Below, piece by piece: positions 10,496 through 20,999 of a stretch of 64,000 nucleotides of DNA. The DNA is from Coenobita brevimanus. Taxonomy: Eukaryota; Arthropoda; Malacostraca; Decapoda; Coenobitidae. Where the stretch lies: positions 1-64,000 of the forward strand of contig JAVRFU010000119.1 in the NCBI GenBank assembly GCA_032717465.1, in the 5' to 3' direction. How positions within the stretch are numbered: position 1 is the stretch's first letter; each line of letters opens with the position of its first letter. The notes beneath the pieces are model-generated. The model had not been told where the DNA came from. It did no database searches and saw only the letters and a list, made by a program, of their open reading frames with translations. A program made the translations under genes and the position numbers.

Positions 10496-10976
10496 GGTAG
10501 GTGGGGGCGCTCACCACATCCACTCACTCAATGTAGTGCTGCTCTCGGGTGTCTGCCCCTTTCACTCTCCTCCTTCCTTCTTTCGTGTCTTCCTCTTCTG
10601 TCTTTCTTTCCTTCATTCCTTTCCTCTTTCCTTCTTCTGCCCTGTGGGTGACTCTACACTGAGTGACAAGCTAAATGGTTTCCTGTACACCAGAAACCAT
10701 TTACTATGCTGGGTGGTAATGCCATACTAACCAAATTTTGGTGCCTGGTGGTTTTAGTGGGTAATTGCGGCGCTCCAATCGGATTGAGCCTATGCAGGTT
10801 TATATCCAAGGGGTGGTTGGGGTTTATTGCTCATGTTAATGCCACTCAGGGATGACTGAAGAGTGGTCACTCTCATCTTAAAGGTCCAGCTGGCACCAAC
10901 TTGCTCAGGCCCTCCGGCTTCCTCTACGCCTCCTCATGGGGCAACGTAGGATTGGATGATGGATGGCTGGCTGGTT
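10496..10976 (+). mobile_element. SINE-like family E, copy 2
   Basis: Near-complete copy beginning TAGGTGGGGGCGCTCACCAC and ending GATTGGATGATGGATGG. The A-box-like motif is interrupted by one extra T (TGGTTTTAGTGG near 10749); the B-box-like GGTTTATATCC is at about 10797-10807. TCATGGAT occurs on both sides (about 10485 and 10978) and may be a target-site duplication. Confidence 0.7.
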
Positions 10977-11111
10977 TGTCATGGATGTTCTGCACTTTAA
11001 CACTGAGGCTACACATATACATTGCAGACATAGTTGCCCAATACAGACAGAAAGCCAGCAGGTGGTGGAGTGAAGCTTCTCGACTGTATGGACAACAATT
11101 TGGGACAATAA

Positions 11112-11345
11112 AAAATGAGAGACTGACAAGGAGAATGTATGTGGAGGTGGAGGTGGAGGGGGAGAGAGAGGGGAGGCCAAGAGGATGAGATGGAGGGGTG
11201 GAGTGGAGAGGTATACATGGAGAGGAGGATGTGAGCTGGGGAGCAGGGCAGTGAAATGACGGGGGACAGGGCGACATGGAGGTGATTTAATTGTGGCCAC
11301 CTCACAGGATTAGGAGGCGATGCTGGGAATAGATCAGATAGATAG
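11112..11345 (+). mobile_element. LINE A 3' fragment
   Basis: Begins at the codons for ERLTRRMYVE and carries the C-terminal region to a diverged CAGATAGATAG tail at about 11334-11345. A GGAGGT repeat near 11141-11160 is slightly expanded. Confidence 0.8.
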
Positions 11346-11431
11346 AAAAAAAGCCCATGGACCTTATTGCAAGCTTGTACCACAAAAATGGCCATCCCTC
11401 TGCCCTTCCTCTTCTGCTACTGTGTTGTAAG

Positions 11432-12014
11432 CAGTGTATACCTGGATATACGATGCCCCCTGGATGCCCATACCCCAGCTTAGCAATGGGGGTAAAAAAT
11501 ACTGCACCAACATGTACCCTGCCTAACCATGGCCATTGGTCCCCAGTATAATGATGGGTATTATTTTTTTACCAATTATGATAATATTTTAGACTAAAAT
11601 TTTGTGTTTAGGTTGATTTATAAACAGTTTTTAGATCAATGTGTTTTAGCCATAGGTGGGGTGAACATTACTGTCATTTTGGGGTACAGTTTACTAAGTG
11701 TGACTTTTTTCCAGACATATTTGTCAATTCTTCATATTTTATTTGTTGGTTTTAGTGAGTTATTTACAGGTGTGTTAGGCTTAGGTTAGCTTCTTCTTTA
11801 CAGCTGTATTTAGGCCATTAGATTGGCTTTAATTTAGTTTTTGGGCTCATTTCTGGGTGGGCTTTCTAGGACTTGGTTGAGAGGAAACCCACGGCTCAAA
11901 AACGCATCCCTATACTTGCGTTATGTATACAATCTACTCCGATGATATGATACCCACCGCTTAACAATGGGTTTTTACTTAACCAGTTGCATCATTAAAC
12001 CGGGGTATACTCTG
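11432..12014. mobile_element. Candidate non-autonomous DNA transposon with diverged TIRs
   Basis: The left end CAGTGTATACCTGGATATAC mirrors the right end, whose reverse complement reads CAGAGTATACCCCGGTTTAA; both arms continue with GATGC and CTGG. About 583 bp separate the outer ends. The TIR start resembles pogo/Tigger-like ends (CAGT..A.CC...TATA), but no clean TA target duplication is visible, so the assignment is tentative. No transposase remains. Confidence 0.4.
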
Positions 12015-12225
12015 TATTTCCTACTGTCTCTTCTTTGTTTCTGTACTCTTTCTTCCTTCTCCTCTGTCTGCATTTCCTACTTGTCTTTCCTATGTCTGCA
12101 TTTCCTCACTGTCTTCCTCTCTGTCTACATTTCCTACTGTCTTCCTGTCTTTATTTCTGTTTTCCCCTGTCTGCATTTCCTGCTGTCTTTGTATGTATTT
12201 TCCTACTGTCTGTCATCCAAAAATG
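12015..12225. repeat. Degenerate pyrimidine-rich minisatellite
   Basis: About seven imperfect units of 25-30 bp built on CTGCATTTCCTACTGTCTT. Open frames across it are artefacts. Confidence 0.7.
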
Positions 12226-12492
12226 TAGTGGGACAGCACTAAACTGGACTGAGCCCCAAGTTGATGAGGGCTGGCTGTTGATGTTGCGTTTCTCTTTCCA
12301 CAGTGGCCCTCATCAGCAAGGCTCTTGGAAGCAGTTGCCAGTCAAATGTGCCAAAGCTAGGGTGTTGGTGGAAGGCCCGGCTGGCACTGGTAAAGTGGCG
12401 GCACAACACTTGTGGTGGCGGTAACAACAACACTGGTGAGGCCTGGCTGGACTGTTGGGGTGACACAACGCTGGCTGCCTACAGGCCATCTG
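12226..12492. other. Unassigned; exon-like patch
   Basis: An acceptor-like TTTCCACAG at about 12295-12303 precedes an open stretch. One frame gives GPAGTGK, a Walker A-like match, at about 12376-12396, but it is short and has no partner motifs. GC content and openness are compatible with an exon or chance. No homology was recognised. Confidence 0.25.
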
Positions 12493-12565
12493 AAGCGGCA
12501 GTTTTTAACCTGGGGTGCTAGCGTCCTTGGAGGGGGCGCTGAAATCCAAGTTTTAAGGGGTGCTG
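12493..12565 (+). mobile_element. Possible hAT-type element end
   Basis: The text GGCAGTTTTTAACCTGGGG followed by AGGGGGCGCTGAAATCC and TTTTAAGGGGTGCTGG resembles the subterminal regions of hAT/Charlie MITEs as known in animals. Only one end is seen; it runs into simple repeats. Tentative. Confidence 0.35.
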
Positions 12566-12574
12566 GAAAATGCT

Positions 12575-12576
<2 letters not shown>

Positions 12577-12654
<78 letters not shown>

Positions 12655-12655
12655 G
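12577..12655. repeat. (ATT)n-(TA)n-(T)n compound microsatellite
   Basis: About 11 ATT units, then about 14 TA units, then 17 T. Perfect simple repeats. Confidence 0.97.
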
Positions 12656-12724
12656 GACATTGTATAAAAAATAAAATTGTCAGAAGCTGTACTTCCTACT
12701 TTCATTTTACATTACTTTATCCTT

Positions 12725-13512
12725 GTAGTTGTGTAGCGCAGCTTGTAGTGCCAGTACCAGATAAGCTGTAGTGCCAGTACCATAGTGCCAGTACCACATG
12801 CTGTAGTGCCAGTACCACATGCTAGTAGTGCCAGTACCAGATGCTGTAGTGCCAGTACCAGATGTTGTAGTGCCAGTTGACCACATGCTGTAGTGCCAGT
12901 ACCACATGCTGTAGTGCCAAGTACCACATGCTGTAGTGCCAGTACCAGATGCTGTAGTGCCAGTACCACATGCTGTAGTGCCAGTACCACATGCTGTAGT
13001 GCCAGTACCACATGCTTGTAGTGCCAGTAACCACATGCTGTAGTGCCAGTACCACATGCTGTAGTGCCAGTACCAGATGCTGTAGGCCAGTACCAGGATG
13101 CTGTAGTGCCAGTACCACATGCTGGTGAGTGCCAGTACCAGATGCTACCTGTAGTGCCAGTACCACATGCTGTAGTGTCAGCTGTACCACATGCTGTAGT
13201 GCCAGTACCACATGCTGTAGTGCCAGTACCACATGCTGTAGTGCCAGTACCACATGCTGTGAGTGCACAGTACCACATGCTGTAGTGCCAGTACCACATG
13301 CTGCTAGAAAAGCCAGTACCACATGCTGTAGTGTGCCAGTACCACATGTAGTGCCCAGTACCACATGCTGTAGTGCCAGTTAAAAGCCACATGCTGTAGT
13401 GCACCAGTAGCACACATGCTGTAGTGCCAGTACCACATGCACCCAGTAAGGTGTGCCCAGTACCAGATGTAAAGTGCCAGTTACCACATGCTGTAGTGCC
13501 AGTCACCAGGGG
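12725..13512. repeat. 21-bp minisatellite
   Basis: About 37 imperfect 21-bp units built on TAGTGCCAGTACCACATG. 21 is a multiple of three, so long frames run through in several phases, for example MWYWHYS repeats on the minus strand. Indels interrupt units irregularly. Confidence 0.95.
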
Positions 13513-13632
13513 TAATGGTGCTGCACTGTAACACCACACTACAGGGGTTGCTGATGCAGGAATAGGTCAATGAAAGCTGACCTGGCAAGAAGTAGGCTGG
13601 ATAGCAGGATGATAATACCTTTATTCTTACTT

Positions 13633-14103
13633 ACTGCTACTACTACTACTACTACTGTGAAAAAAACTACTAGTTACAACTACATCAAACTACTGTACTT
13701 ATGACTACTACTACAACTACAGCAAAACCACTACTACTATAGCAAACTACTATTACTATTACAACTACAACAAACTACTGCTACTACTACAGCTACAACA
13801 AACTAAATAAGAATAATACTGTATCTCCGCCACAACAACTACTTTTTATTCCCACAATTCACCACTACTGACTACTACCACACCACCACCACTACTACCA
13901 TTTATTACTTACCACCACCACCATCACTACTACTACTACTACTACCACCACCACCATCACTACTACAATACATTACTATTACCACCACCATCAGCACTAC
14001 TACTGCTACTAGTATTATACATATACTACTACTACCACCACCACTACCATTACTCCCACCACCACCACAACCACTACTATTACTACTACTACTACTACTA
14101 CTG

Positions 14104-14138
<35 letters not shown>

Positions 14139-14195
14139 GCTTCTACTACTGCTAACAGCTTCTACTACCACTTCCACTCACCACCCCCACTACTG

Positions 14196-14231
<36 letters not shown>

Positions 14232-14535
14232 TCTGCTTCTACTACCACTCCACCTCTTACTATTACTACCACCACCACCACCACCACCACCATTACTTTC
14301 TACTGTTACTACTGCTACTACTTACTACTACTACCACCACCACCCACCACCACCACTACTAATACTACTACTATGACTACCACCACCACCACCACCACCA
14401 CCACTACCTCCTCCCTCTTCACCACCACCACCACTACTACTACTACTAAACGACTACTACTCCTACTTACTGCTACTGCTACTACCAATTCTCCACTACT
14501 ACTGCTGCTACTACCACCACCACCACCATGTAGTC
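13633..14535. repeat. ACT/ACC trinucleotide region
   Basis: About 0.9 kb of ACT, ACC and related triplets with interruptions. Poly-Ser or poly-Thr open frames inside are artefacts. Confidence 0.95.
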
Positions 14536-14635
14536 GGAGAAGTTGGGATGCACACCAGCAGTGAAATATTAAATAAAAATGTGATATATTTCAGGTGAAT
14601 ATCAACAAACCCCAGACGACTAAATTAGCACTTGG

Positions 14636-14905
14636 GGAGTATGGAGGGTGGAGAGACTAATCTAGGAGAGTGTATGTGAGATGGAGGAGGAGACCGAGAA
14701 AGAGGAGAGATGGAGGGATGAAGTAGGAGAGGTATATGAGAGGGGGTGTAAGTTGTGGGTTCCCCCAGCATCTTACACCCCCTCTCATGTACCGGCGACA
14801 TGGCTTGAGGGGACAGGACGAGACATGGAGGCGAAGTTGTTTGTAGGACACCCCTTACGGGATCAAGGCTGTCTGGACTATAGATGAGATAGATATAGAT
14901 ACGGA
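14636..14905 (+). mobile_element. LINE A 3' fragment, rearranged
   Basis: Begins near the codons for GESERLTRRVY and ends in GATGAGATAGATATAGAT. A short internal inverted patch repeats the GTATATGAGAGGGGGTG segment as its reverse complement at about 14764-14792, so the C-terminal part is scrambled. Confidence 0.7.
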
Positions 14906-15189
14906 TCATATTAAAGGTGAAATGTTAATCAGCAGGACAAAACACGATTAAATCAATTCTGAACAAGAGCCTCGGTGAACCATAGAAGCTTCTTGAATCC
15001 CGTCAGTCACCCTCTAACCGTGAGAGGGGGAGGACGTCTCCTTGAGCTGTGTGTGTATACTGAGTGTTGATAGTGTCCAAACAGCTTGCCCAGCTTGCCG
15101 AGATGAACAAAGGTAAGCGAGGATATTGTTCATCAGTTCTTTGATAATTACTAGTTCTTTCAGATGAACCAAATCGTCCTTATATGTGT
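14906..15189. other. Unassigned sequence with a donor-like site
   Basis: Contains GAGATGAACAAAGGTAAGC at about 15101-15119: an ATG followed closely by a consensus-like 5' splice donor (AAAGGTAAGC). On its own this does not establish an exon. Confidence 0.2.
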
Positions 15190-15830
15190 GAAAGTGGTGT
15201 GGAAATAAGTTATCTGAGAGGAGTGTGGAGCTACGTGAAGAGACAGACAGACAAGTGAAGAAGTGATGGAGCGTTGTGGTGATGATGTGGATGTGGAGTT
15301 ACGTGGAAAGACAAACAGACAAATAAGAAAGTAAAGGAATGATGATGTGGATGTGGAGTTACGTGAAGAGACAGACAGACATATGAGGATGTGAAGGAGC
15401 GTTGTGGTGTCTGTGAATGTAGAGTTACGTGGGGAGACAGACAGACAAATGAAGAAGTGAAGGAATGCTTGTGGTGATGATGTGGATGTGGAGTTACGTG
15501 GAGAGACAGACAGACAAATGAGGAAGTGAAGGAGCGTTGTGGTGGTGATGTGGATGTGGAGTTACGTGGAGAGACAGACAAATGAGGATGTGGAGGAGCG
15601 TTGTGGTGTTGATGTGGATGTGTTTGGAAGTGTTGGGAAAAGTACCCTGAGATGATTTGGCCATGTGGAGATAATGGAGAGTGAGAGACTGACTAGGAGA
15701 GTGTATGTGAGTGAGGTGGAGCGTGATAGAGGGAGAGGGAGACCGAGGAAGAGATGGAGGGGTATGGTGGAGAGGTGTATGCATGAGGAGAGTGTGAACT
15801 GGAGGGAGGATAGGCAGATGCTGGACAAGG
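15190..15830 (+). mobile_element. LINE A fragment with internal tandem amplification
   Basis: Starts at the SYLRGVWSYVK-like codons, passes through a tandem array (15212-15655), then resumes normal LINE A order: RWFGHVE-like (about 15653-15670), the ERLTRRVYVSEVE region and the C-terminal stretch to about 15830. No GATA tail is seen; it ends in GGATAGGCAGATGC. Confidence 0.8.
15212..15655 (+). repeat. LINE A-derived minisatellite, about 62-bp unit
   Basis: About seven units of 59-64 bp, each containing GAGTTACGTGGAGAGACAG, AAGGAGCGTTGTGGTG and GATGTGGATGTGG. The unit corresponds to the LINE A codons for GVTWRDRLTNEDIKEHCGVD, which occur once in the intact ORF at 37.2-38.3 kb. Units differ by small indels, so the reading frame is not preserved. 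Confidence 0.85.
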
Positions 15831-15859
15831 TGACACCAAAACTGTGTGTGGCATAGCAC

Positions 15860-15985
15860 TTTTTCGTGACTAGCATCATATTAGAGTTTATTTCACGTAG
15901 CCCAGTGGCAGAATAAGACAATGCTGCGGCTCCACTTACAGAGCACTTCTTCATGACTAGCATCATATTCGAAGGTTAATCTATT
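15860..15985 (+). repeat. Dispersed repeat R (CTTCTTCGTGACTAGCAT)
   Basis: CTTCTTCATGACTAGCATC and related text recur at 19600-19720, 20220, 21165 (reverse), 30950 (reverse) and 32885 (reverse). Here the block appears twice (about 15862 and 15946). Its parent element is not identified. Confidence 0.6.
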
Positions 15986-16020
15986 GTTACATCCCAGCAA
16001 TGAAGATGGAGAGAGGGCAG

Positions 16021-16313
<293 letters not shown>

Positions 16314-16473
16314 CAATCTCATGCCAGGAAGCTTTTTAGTCAGAGGTATAACTTCATTACGAGAATTAGACAAAGATAATGGTAAGAATGGCGGTAATCA
16401 CTATGAGGCGAAAATACAGGTGTGATAGCAAGATTAATTAGGCTCCTACCACCTGTCCCCATCGGTCTGAAGG

Positions 16474-19045
16474 ATCGGGGTTGGGTGGGGTGCAGTGGGG
16501 TAGGATCGGGGTTGGGTGGGGTGCAGTGGGGTAGGATCGGGGTTGGGTGGGGTGCAGTGGGGTAGGATCGGGGTTGGGTGGGGTGCAGTGGGGTAGGATC
16601 GGGGTTGGGTGGGGTGCAGTGGGGTAGGATTGGGGTTGGGTGGGGTGCAGTGGGGTAGGATTGGGGTTGGGTGGGGTGCAGTGGGGTAGGATTGGGGTTG
16701 GGTGGGGTGCAGTGGGGTAGGATTGGGGTTGGGAGGGGTGCAGTGGGGTAGGATTGGGGTTGGGTGGGGTGCAGTGGGGTTGGATCGGGGTTGGGTGGGG
16801 TGCAGTGGGGTTGGGTGGGGTGCAGTGGGGTTGGGTGGGGTGCAGTGGGGTAGGATCGGGGTTGGGTGGGGTGCAGTGGGGTAGGATTGGGGTTGGGTGG
16901 GGTGCAGTGGGGTAGGATTGGGGTTGGGTGGGGTGCAGTGGGGTAGGATTGGGGTTGGGTGGGGTGCAGTGGGGTAGGATTGGGGTTGGGTGGGGTGCAG
17001 TGGGGTAGGATTGGGGTTGGGTGGGGTGCAGTGGGGTAGGATGGGGTTGGGTGGGGTGCAGTGGGGTAGGAGTGGGGTTGGGTGGGGTGCAGTGGGGTAG
17101 GATTGGGGTTGGGTGGGGTGCAGTGGGGTAGGATTGGGGTTGGGTGGGGTGCAGTGGGGTAGGATTGGGGTTGGGTGGGGTGCAGTGGGGTAGGAGGGTG
17201 GGGTGCAGGTAGGATTAGGGTTGGGTGGGGTGCAGTGGGGTAGGATCGGGGTTGGGTGGGGTGCAGTGGGGTAGGATCGGGGTTGGGTGGGGTGCAGTGG
17301 GGTAGGATTGGGGTTGGGTGGGGTGCAGTGGGGTAGGATCGGGGTTGGGGGGGGTGCAGTGGGGTAGGATTGGGGTTGGGTGGGGTGCGGTGGGGTAGGA
17401 TTGGGGTTGGGTGGGGTGCAGTGGGGTAGGATGGGGTTGGGTGGGGTGCAGTGGGGTAGGATTGGGGTTGGGTGGGGTGCAGTGGGGTAGGATTGGGGTT
17501 GGGTGGGGTGCAGTGGGGTAGGATTGGGGTTGGGTGGGGTGCAGTGGGGTAGGATTGGGGTTGGGTGGGGTGCAGTGGGGGAGGATTGGGGTTGGGTGGG
17601 GTGCAGTGGGGTAGGATTGGGGTTGGGTGGGGTGCAGTGGGGTAGGATTGGGGTTGGGTGGGGTGCAGTGGGGTAGGATTGGGGTTGGGTGGGGTGCAGT
17701 GGGGTAGGATTGGGGTTGGGTGGGGTGCAGTGGGGTAGGATTGGGGTTGGGTGGGGTGCAGTGGGGTTGGGTGGGGTGCAGTGGGGTAGGAGTGGGGTTG
17801 GGTGGGGTGCAGTGGGGTAGGATTGTGGTTGGGTGGGGTGCAGTGGGGTTGGGTGGGGTGCAGTGGGGTAAGATCGGGGTTGGGTGGGGTGCAGTGGGGT
17901 AGGATCGGGGTTGGGTGGGGTGCAGTGGGGTAGGATTGGGTTCAGTGGGTGGGTGGGGTTGCAGGTGGGGTGCAGGGGGTTGGAGTGGGGTTGGGTGGGG
18001 TGCAGTGGGGTAGGATTGGGGTTGGGTGGGGTGCAGTGGGGTAGGATCGGGGTTGGGTGGGGTGCAGTGGGGTAGGATTGGGGTTGGGTGGGGTGCAGTG
18101 GGGTAGGATGGGGTTGGGTGGGGTGCAGTGGGGTAGGATCGGGGTTGGGTGGGGTGCAGTGGGGTAGGATCGGGGTTGGGTGGGGTGCAGTGGGGTAGGA
18201 TCGGGGTTGGGTGGGGTGCAGTGGGGTAGGATTGGGGTTGGGTGGGGTGCAGTGGGGTAGGTTGGGGGTTGGGTGGGGTGCAGTGGGGTAGGATTGGGGT
18301 TGGGTGGGGTGCAGTGGGGTAGGATCGGGGTTGGGTGGGGTGCAGTGGGGTAGGATTTGGGTTGGGTGGGTAGAAGTGGGGTAGGATTGGGGTTGGGGTG
18401 GAGTGCAGTGGGTTGGGTGGGGTGCGGTGGGGTAGGATTGGGGTTGGGTGGGGTGCAGTGAGGTGGGGTGCAGTGGGAGGTTGGGGGTTCAGTGGGCTAG
18501 GAGGGGTTGGGGGGGGGTGCAGTGGGGTAGGATCGGGGTTGGGTAGGGTGCAGTGGGGTAGGATTGGGTTCAGTGTGTGGAGTGGGGTGCATGGGGTTGG
18601 AGTGGGGTTGGGTGGGGTGCAGTGGGGTAGGATTGGGGTTGTGTGGGGTGCAGGGGGTAGGATTGGGGTTGGGTGGAGGGTGCAGGGTAGGATTGGGGTT
18701 GGGTGGGGTGCAGTGGGGTAGAATTGGGGTTGGGTGGGGTGCAGTGGGGTAGGAGGGGTTGGGTGGGGTGCAGTGGGGTAGGATTGGGGTTGGGTGGGGT
18801 AGGAGGGGGTTGGGTGGGGTGCAGTGGGGTAGGAGTGGGGTTGGGTGGGGTGCAGTGGGGTAGGATCGGGGTTCGATGGTGTGCAGTGGTGTAGGATCGG
18901 GCGTGGGTGGGGTAGGAGGGGTTGGAGTGGGGGTGCAGAGGGTTGGAATTGGGTAAGGTGGGGTGCAGGGGGTTGGGTGGGGTGCAGTGGGTGAAGTAGG
19001 GTTGTGTGGGGTGCAGGGGTTGGAATGGTGTTGGGTGAGGTGTGA
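16474..19045. repeat. 31-bp G-rich minisatellite
   Basis: About 80 units of mostly 31 bp containing GGATTGGGGTTGGGTGGGG and GTGCAGTGGGGTA. Shorter variants lacking the GGATTGGGG part occur (for example near 16800 and 17765). Each unit has four G-runs of at least three with short loops, satisfying a G-quadruplex pattern. The 632-codon minus-strand frame (PHPTPILPHCTPP repeats) is an artefact. The array is most uniform at 16.5-18.3 kb and decays toward 19.0 kb. Confidence 0.97.
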
Positions 19046-20205
19046 TAGTCAGAACAAATGTAATAAATCGTTCTCAGTCTGGCAGTTAAAGAAGACGGTT
19101 TCTGTGCCATCATCTTGAGAGGGTTTCCTTAAGCTGCTTGGAATCCTCTTAAGCCTGGCAATGAGAAAGAGTAAAAAATGACGTCAGCAGATGGAATGCG
19201 TTGTTCTAGGCGCCAGGGATCGAGTCCTGGAGGTGGACAGATGTTTTTTATATAGTGCAGATGTATTATACTTTATTTCTGATACCGCCAGAGGATGTTA
19301 TGTAGCTTCAGGTAGCCTTGTCTTATGGAAGGACTCACTGGAATTTATATCTAACCTCTCCATTTCGAAAAACTGACATGCGTCCTCGTACTGAAATGAC
19401 CTGGCACTCGAGCATTCCACGCATTAGATGGCGCCACCGCTGCACTGTGCGACGGGAGGAGGTCAAGCGGTCCAGACCTCTCTTTTTACCTCTAACTTGG
19501 CCTAAAATTGCCCTCTCTGTCTGTCTGTCTGTCTCTATTTTGAATGCTGAGTCGTAGGTATAGATGAAGTGGGTGGAATTTTTCGTCCTGTTGTATGGCA
19601 TGTTATTCCCCAGTAGCTCAGAGGCAAAGACAATACTACTGCCCTGCATCCACTTCATAGCACTGCTTCGTGACTAGCATCGTATTCTAGTGTTTGCTAC
19701 AGGTCAGAAATGGAGATGGGGAGATGGCAAGTGCATATATAGCCAGGCTAGTGTGAGTATTTATCGCATCATCTCTGCCAGACTCCTTTGAATTTCTCTC
19801 AGCCAAACAGCATAGTCCCTCCGTCAACTGAACATAGAGCACTGCCGAGCATTAGAGGGTTAGCTTAGGCATTTATTAACCCCCTGCTGCTCGGGACAAT
19901 TCTAGTGACATTGCAGTTAAACCAGACGATTTTACTGAGCTGAGGGCGAGTCATAGGAGCCTTAGAGAGTTAATATATACACTGTCAGCACTAACGCCCG
20001 CATGATTGGAATAACTCTAGCATTTCTTTACAGCTGACAAGAGGCGATTTGGTCCAGCCGAGTGAATAGGAGCCTGACAGATCCGGTAAATAAAAACAAC
20101 CCAGGGAAGGTGAGGAAAGTATTGGAAAGCATGCAAAATAAAAACGAGAAAAAAAACACAAAGTCCTGTTTTATTTGCTTCCTGTACTGTATATAAGTAG
20201 ATATA
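19046..20205. other. Unassigned; one dispersed R repeat
   Basis: No supportable gene. 19596-19712 is a copy of dispersed repeat R (CACTGCTTCGTGACTAGCAT). GGGATCGAGTCC at about 19207-19218 looks like a B-box but has no convincing A-box. A (CTGT)n run is at about 19515-19535. Confidence 0.4.
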
Positions 20206-20389
20206 CGATACTCTTTACTTCTTCGTGACTAGCATTAAATTAGTCTTATGCATTCTAAGTGCCTCTAGATCGTAACAACGCTTCCTTAGCAACTTATTCT
20301 GCATGGTACACTTTAATATTACTTTGTTTTTTGAAGGTAACAACTTAGGAAAATACAGTAGCAGTTTTTGATCCTCACTACGTATGGGT

Positions 20390-20465
20390 GTGATGGCCGA
20401 GTCTGTATAGGCTTGGCTTTCTAAAGCAGGTGACCCGGGTTCGATGCCTGGGAAGATACTGGTGG
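20390..20465 (+). other. tRNA-like SINE head
   Basis: A-box-like TGGCCGAGTCTG at about 20393 and B-box GGTTCGATGCC at about 20439-20449. The acceptor and anticodon arms do not form a standard cloverleaf, so it is read as a tRNA-derived element, not a tRNA gene. The TGGCCGAG start recalls class II (Ser/Leu) tRNAs. Confidence 0.6.
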
Positions 20466-20587
20466 AAGTTTAACAATATTTGTGGCGGGTCCGTAGTGAC
20501 TCGATACACACATGCATACTTACACGAGCTCACATACTTGAAGACACACTCAAGCACTCCACACGCGTACAGACACACACAAAATAG

Positions 20588-20705
20588 TGCATCAGGGTAG
20601 GCCGTGGAAGGTAGGGGGATTTTATTTCAAAGTCCAAAAAAGTGTATACCTTTTTTTGGACTTTGCAATAAAACCCCCATACCTTCCACGCCCCACCCTG
20701 ATGCA
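20588..20705. mobile_element. 118-bp hairpin (MITE-like)
   Basis: Near-perfect inverted repeat: TGCATCAGGG at 20588 pairs with CCCTGATGCA ending at 20705; inner parts CAAAGTCCAAAAAA and TTTTTTTGGACTTTG also pair, leaving almost no loop (GTATAC centre). A few mismatches. No target-site duplication is evident. Confidence 0.85.
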
Positions 20706-20847
20706 TGTGTTCTGCTGTAGGTGGGTGTGTCTGTGTATGTCTGTCTTGGTAGATGTGTGCGTGTCTTGTGAGTGTAAGTGTAGACTTTTACATTCCTCTC
20801 CCGGCAGTTCAACTACGTGACTGCCAAACAACCTTAATTAACCTCTA

Positions 20848-20915
20848 GGTCAACCGGGAGTCGAACCCGGGTCCAAATGACAGGCCACTAAGGACACTGC
20901 CACATATTTAAACAT
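20848..20915 (-). other. tRNA-like SINE head (reverse)
   Basis: The reverse strand carries a perfect B-box GGTTCGACTCC within a T-arm-like stem CCGGG/CCCGG with a 7-nt loop. The A-box is weak and the anticodon arm is not standard. Confidence 0.55.
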
Positions 20916-20924
20916 ACCTCTATC

Positions 20925-20999
20925 TCCCGGGATTTGAACCCGGGTCTTCCAGGTGGCAGGCCACCTCTCTGCTCTCTCGGCCATCACGTCCCTGGTAAG
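20925..20999 (-). other. tRNA-like SINE head (reverse)
   Basis: The reverse strand reads GATGGCCGAGAGAGCAG (A-box region), then B-box GGTTCAAATCC in a perfect 5-bp T-stem CCGGG/CCCGG. The middle hairpin AGGTGG/CCACCT has a 4-nt loop, so no usable anticodon loop. It is related to the head at 20390. Confidence 0.6.

Noticed and set aside
12707..13539. Overlapping frames of MWYWHYS and TACGTGT repeats
   Set aside because: The 21-bp unit keeps several phases open; no protein is implied.
17215..19113. 632-codon minus-strand frame rich in Pro, Thr and His
   Set aside because: Translation of the 31-bp minisatellite; three successive units cycle the phase, giving PHPTPILPHCTPP patterns. No start context or domain.
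20390..20999. Three functional tRNA genes
   Set aside because: T-arms are good but acceptor and anticodon arms do not form a cloverleaf.
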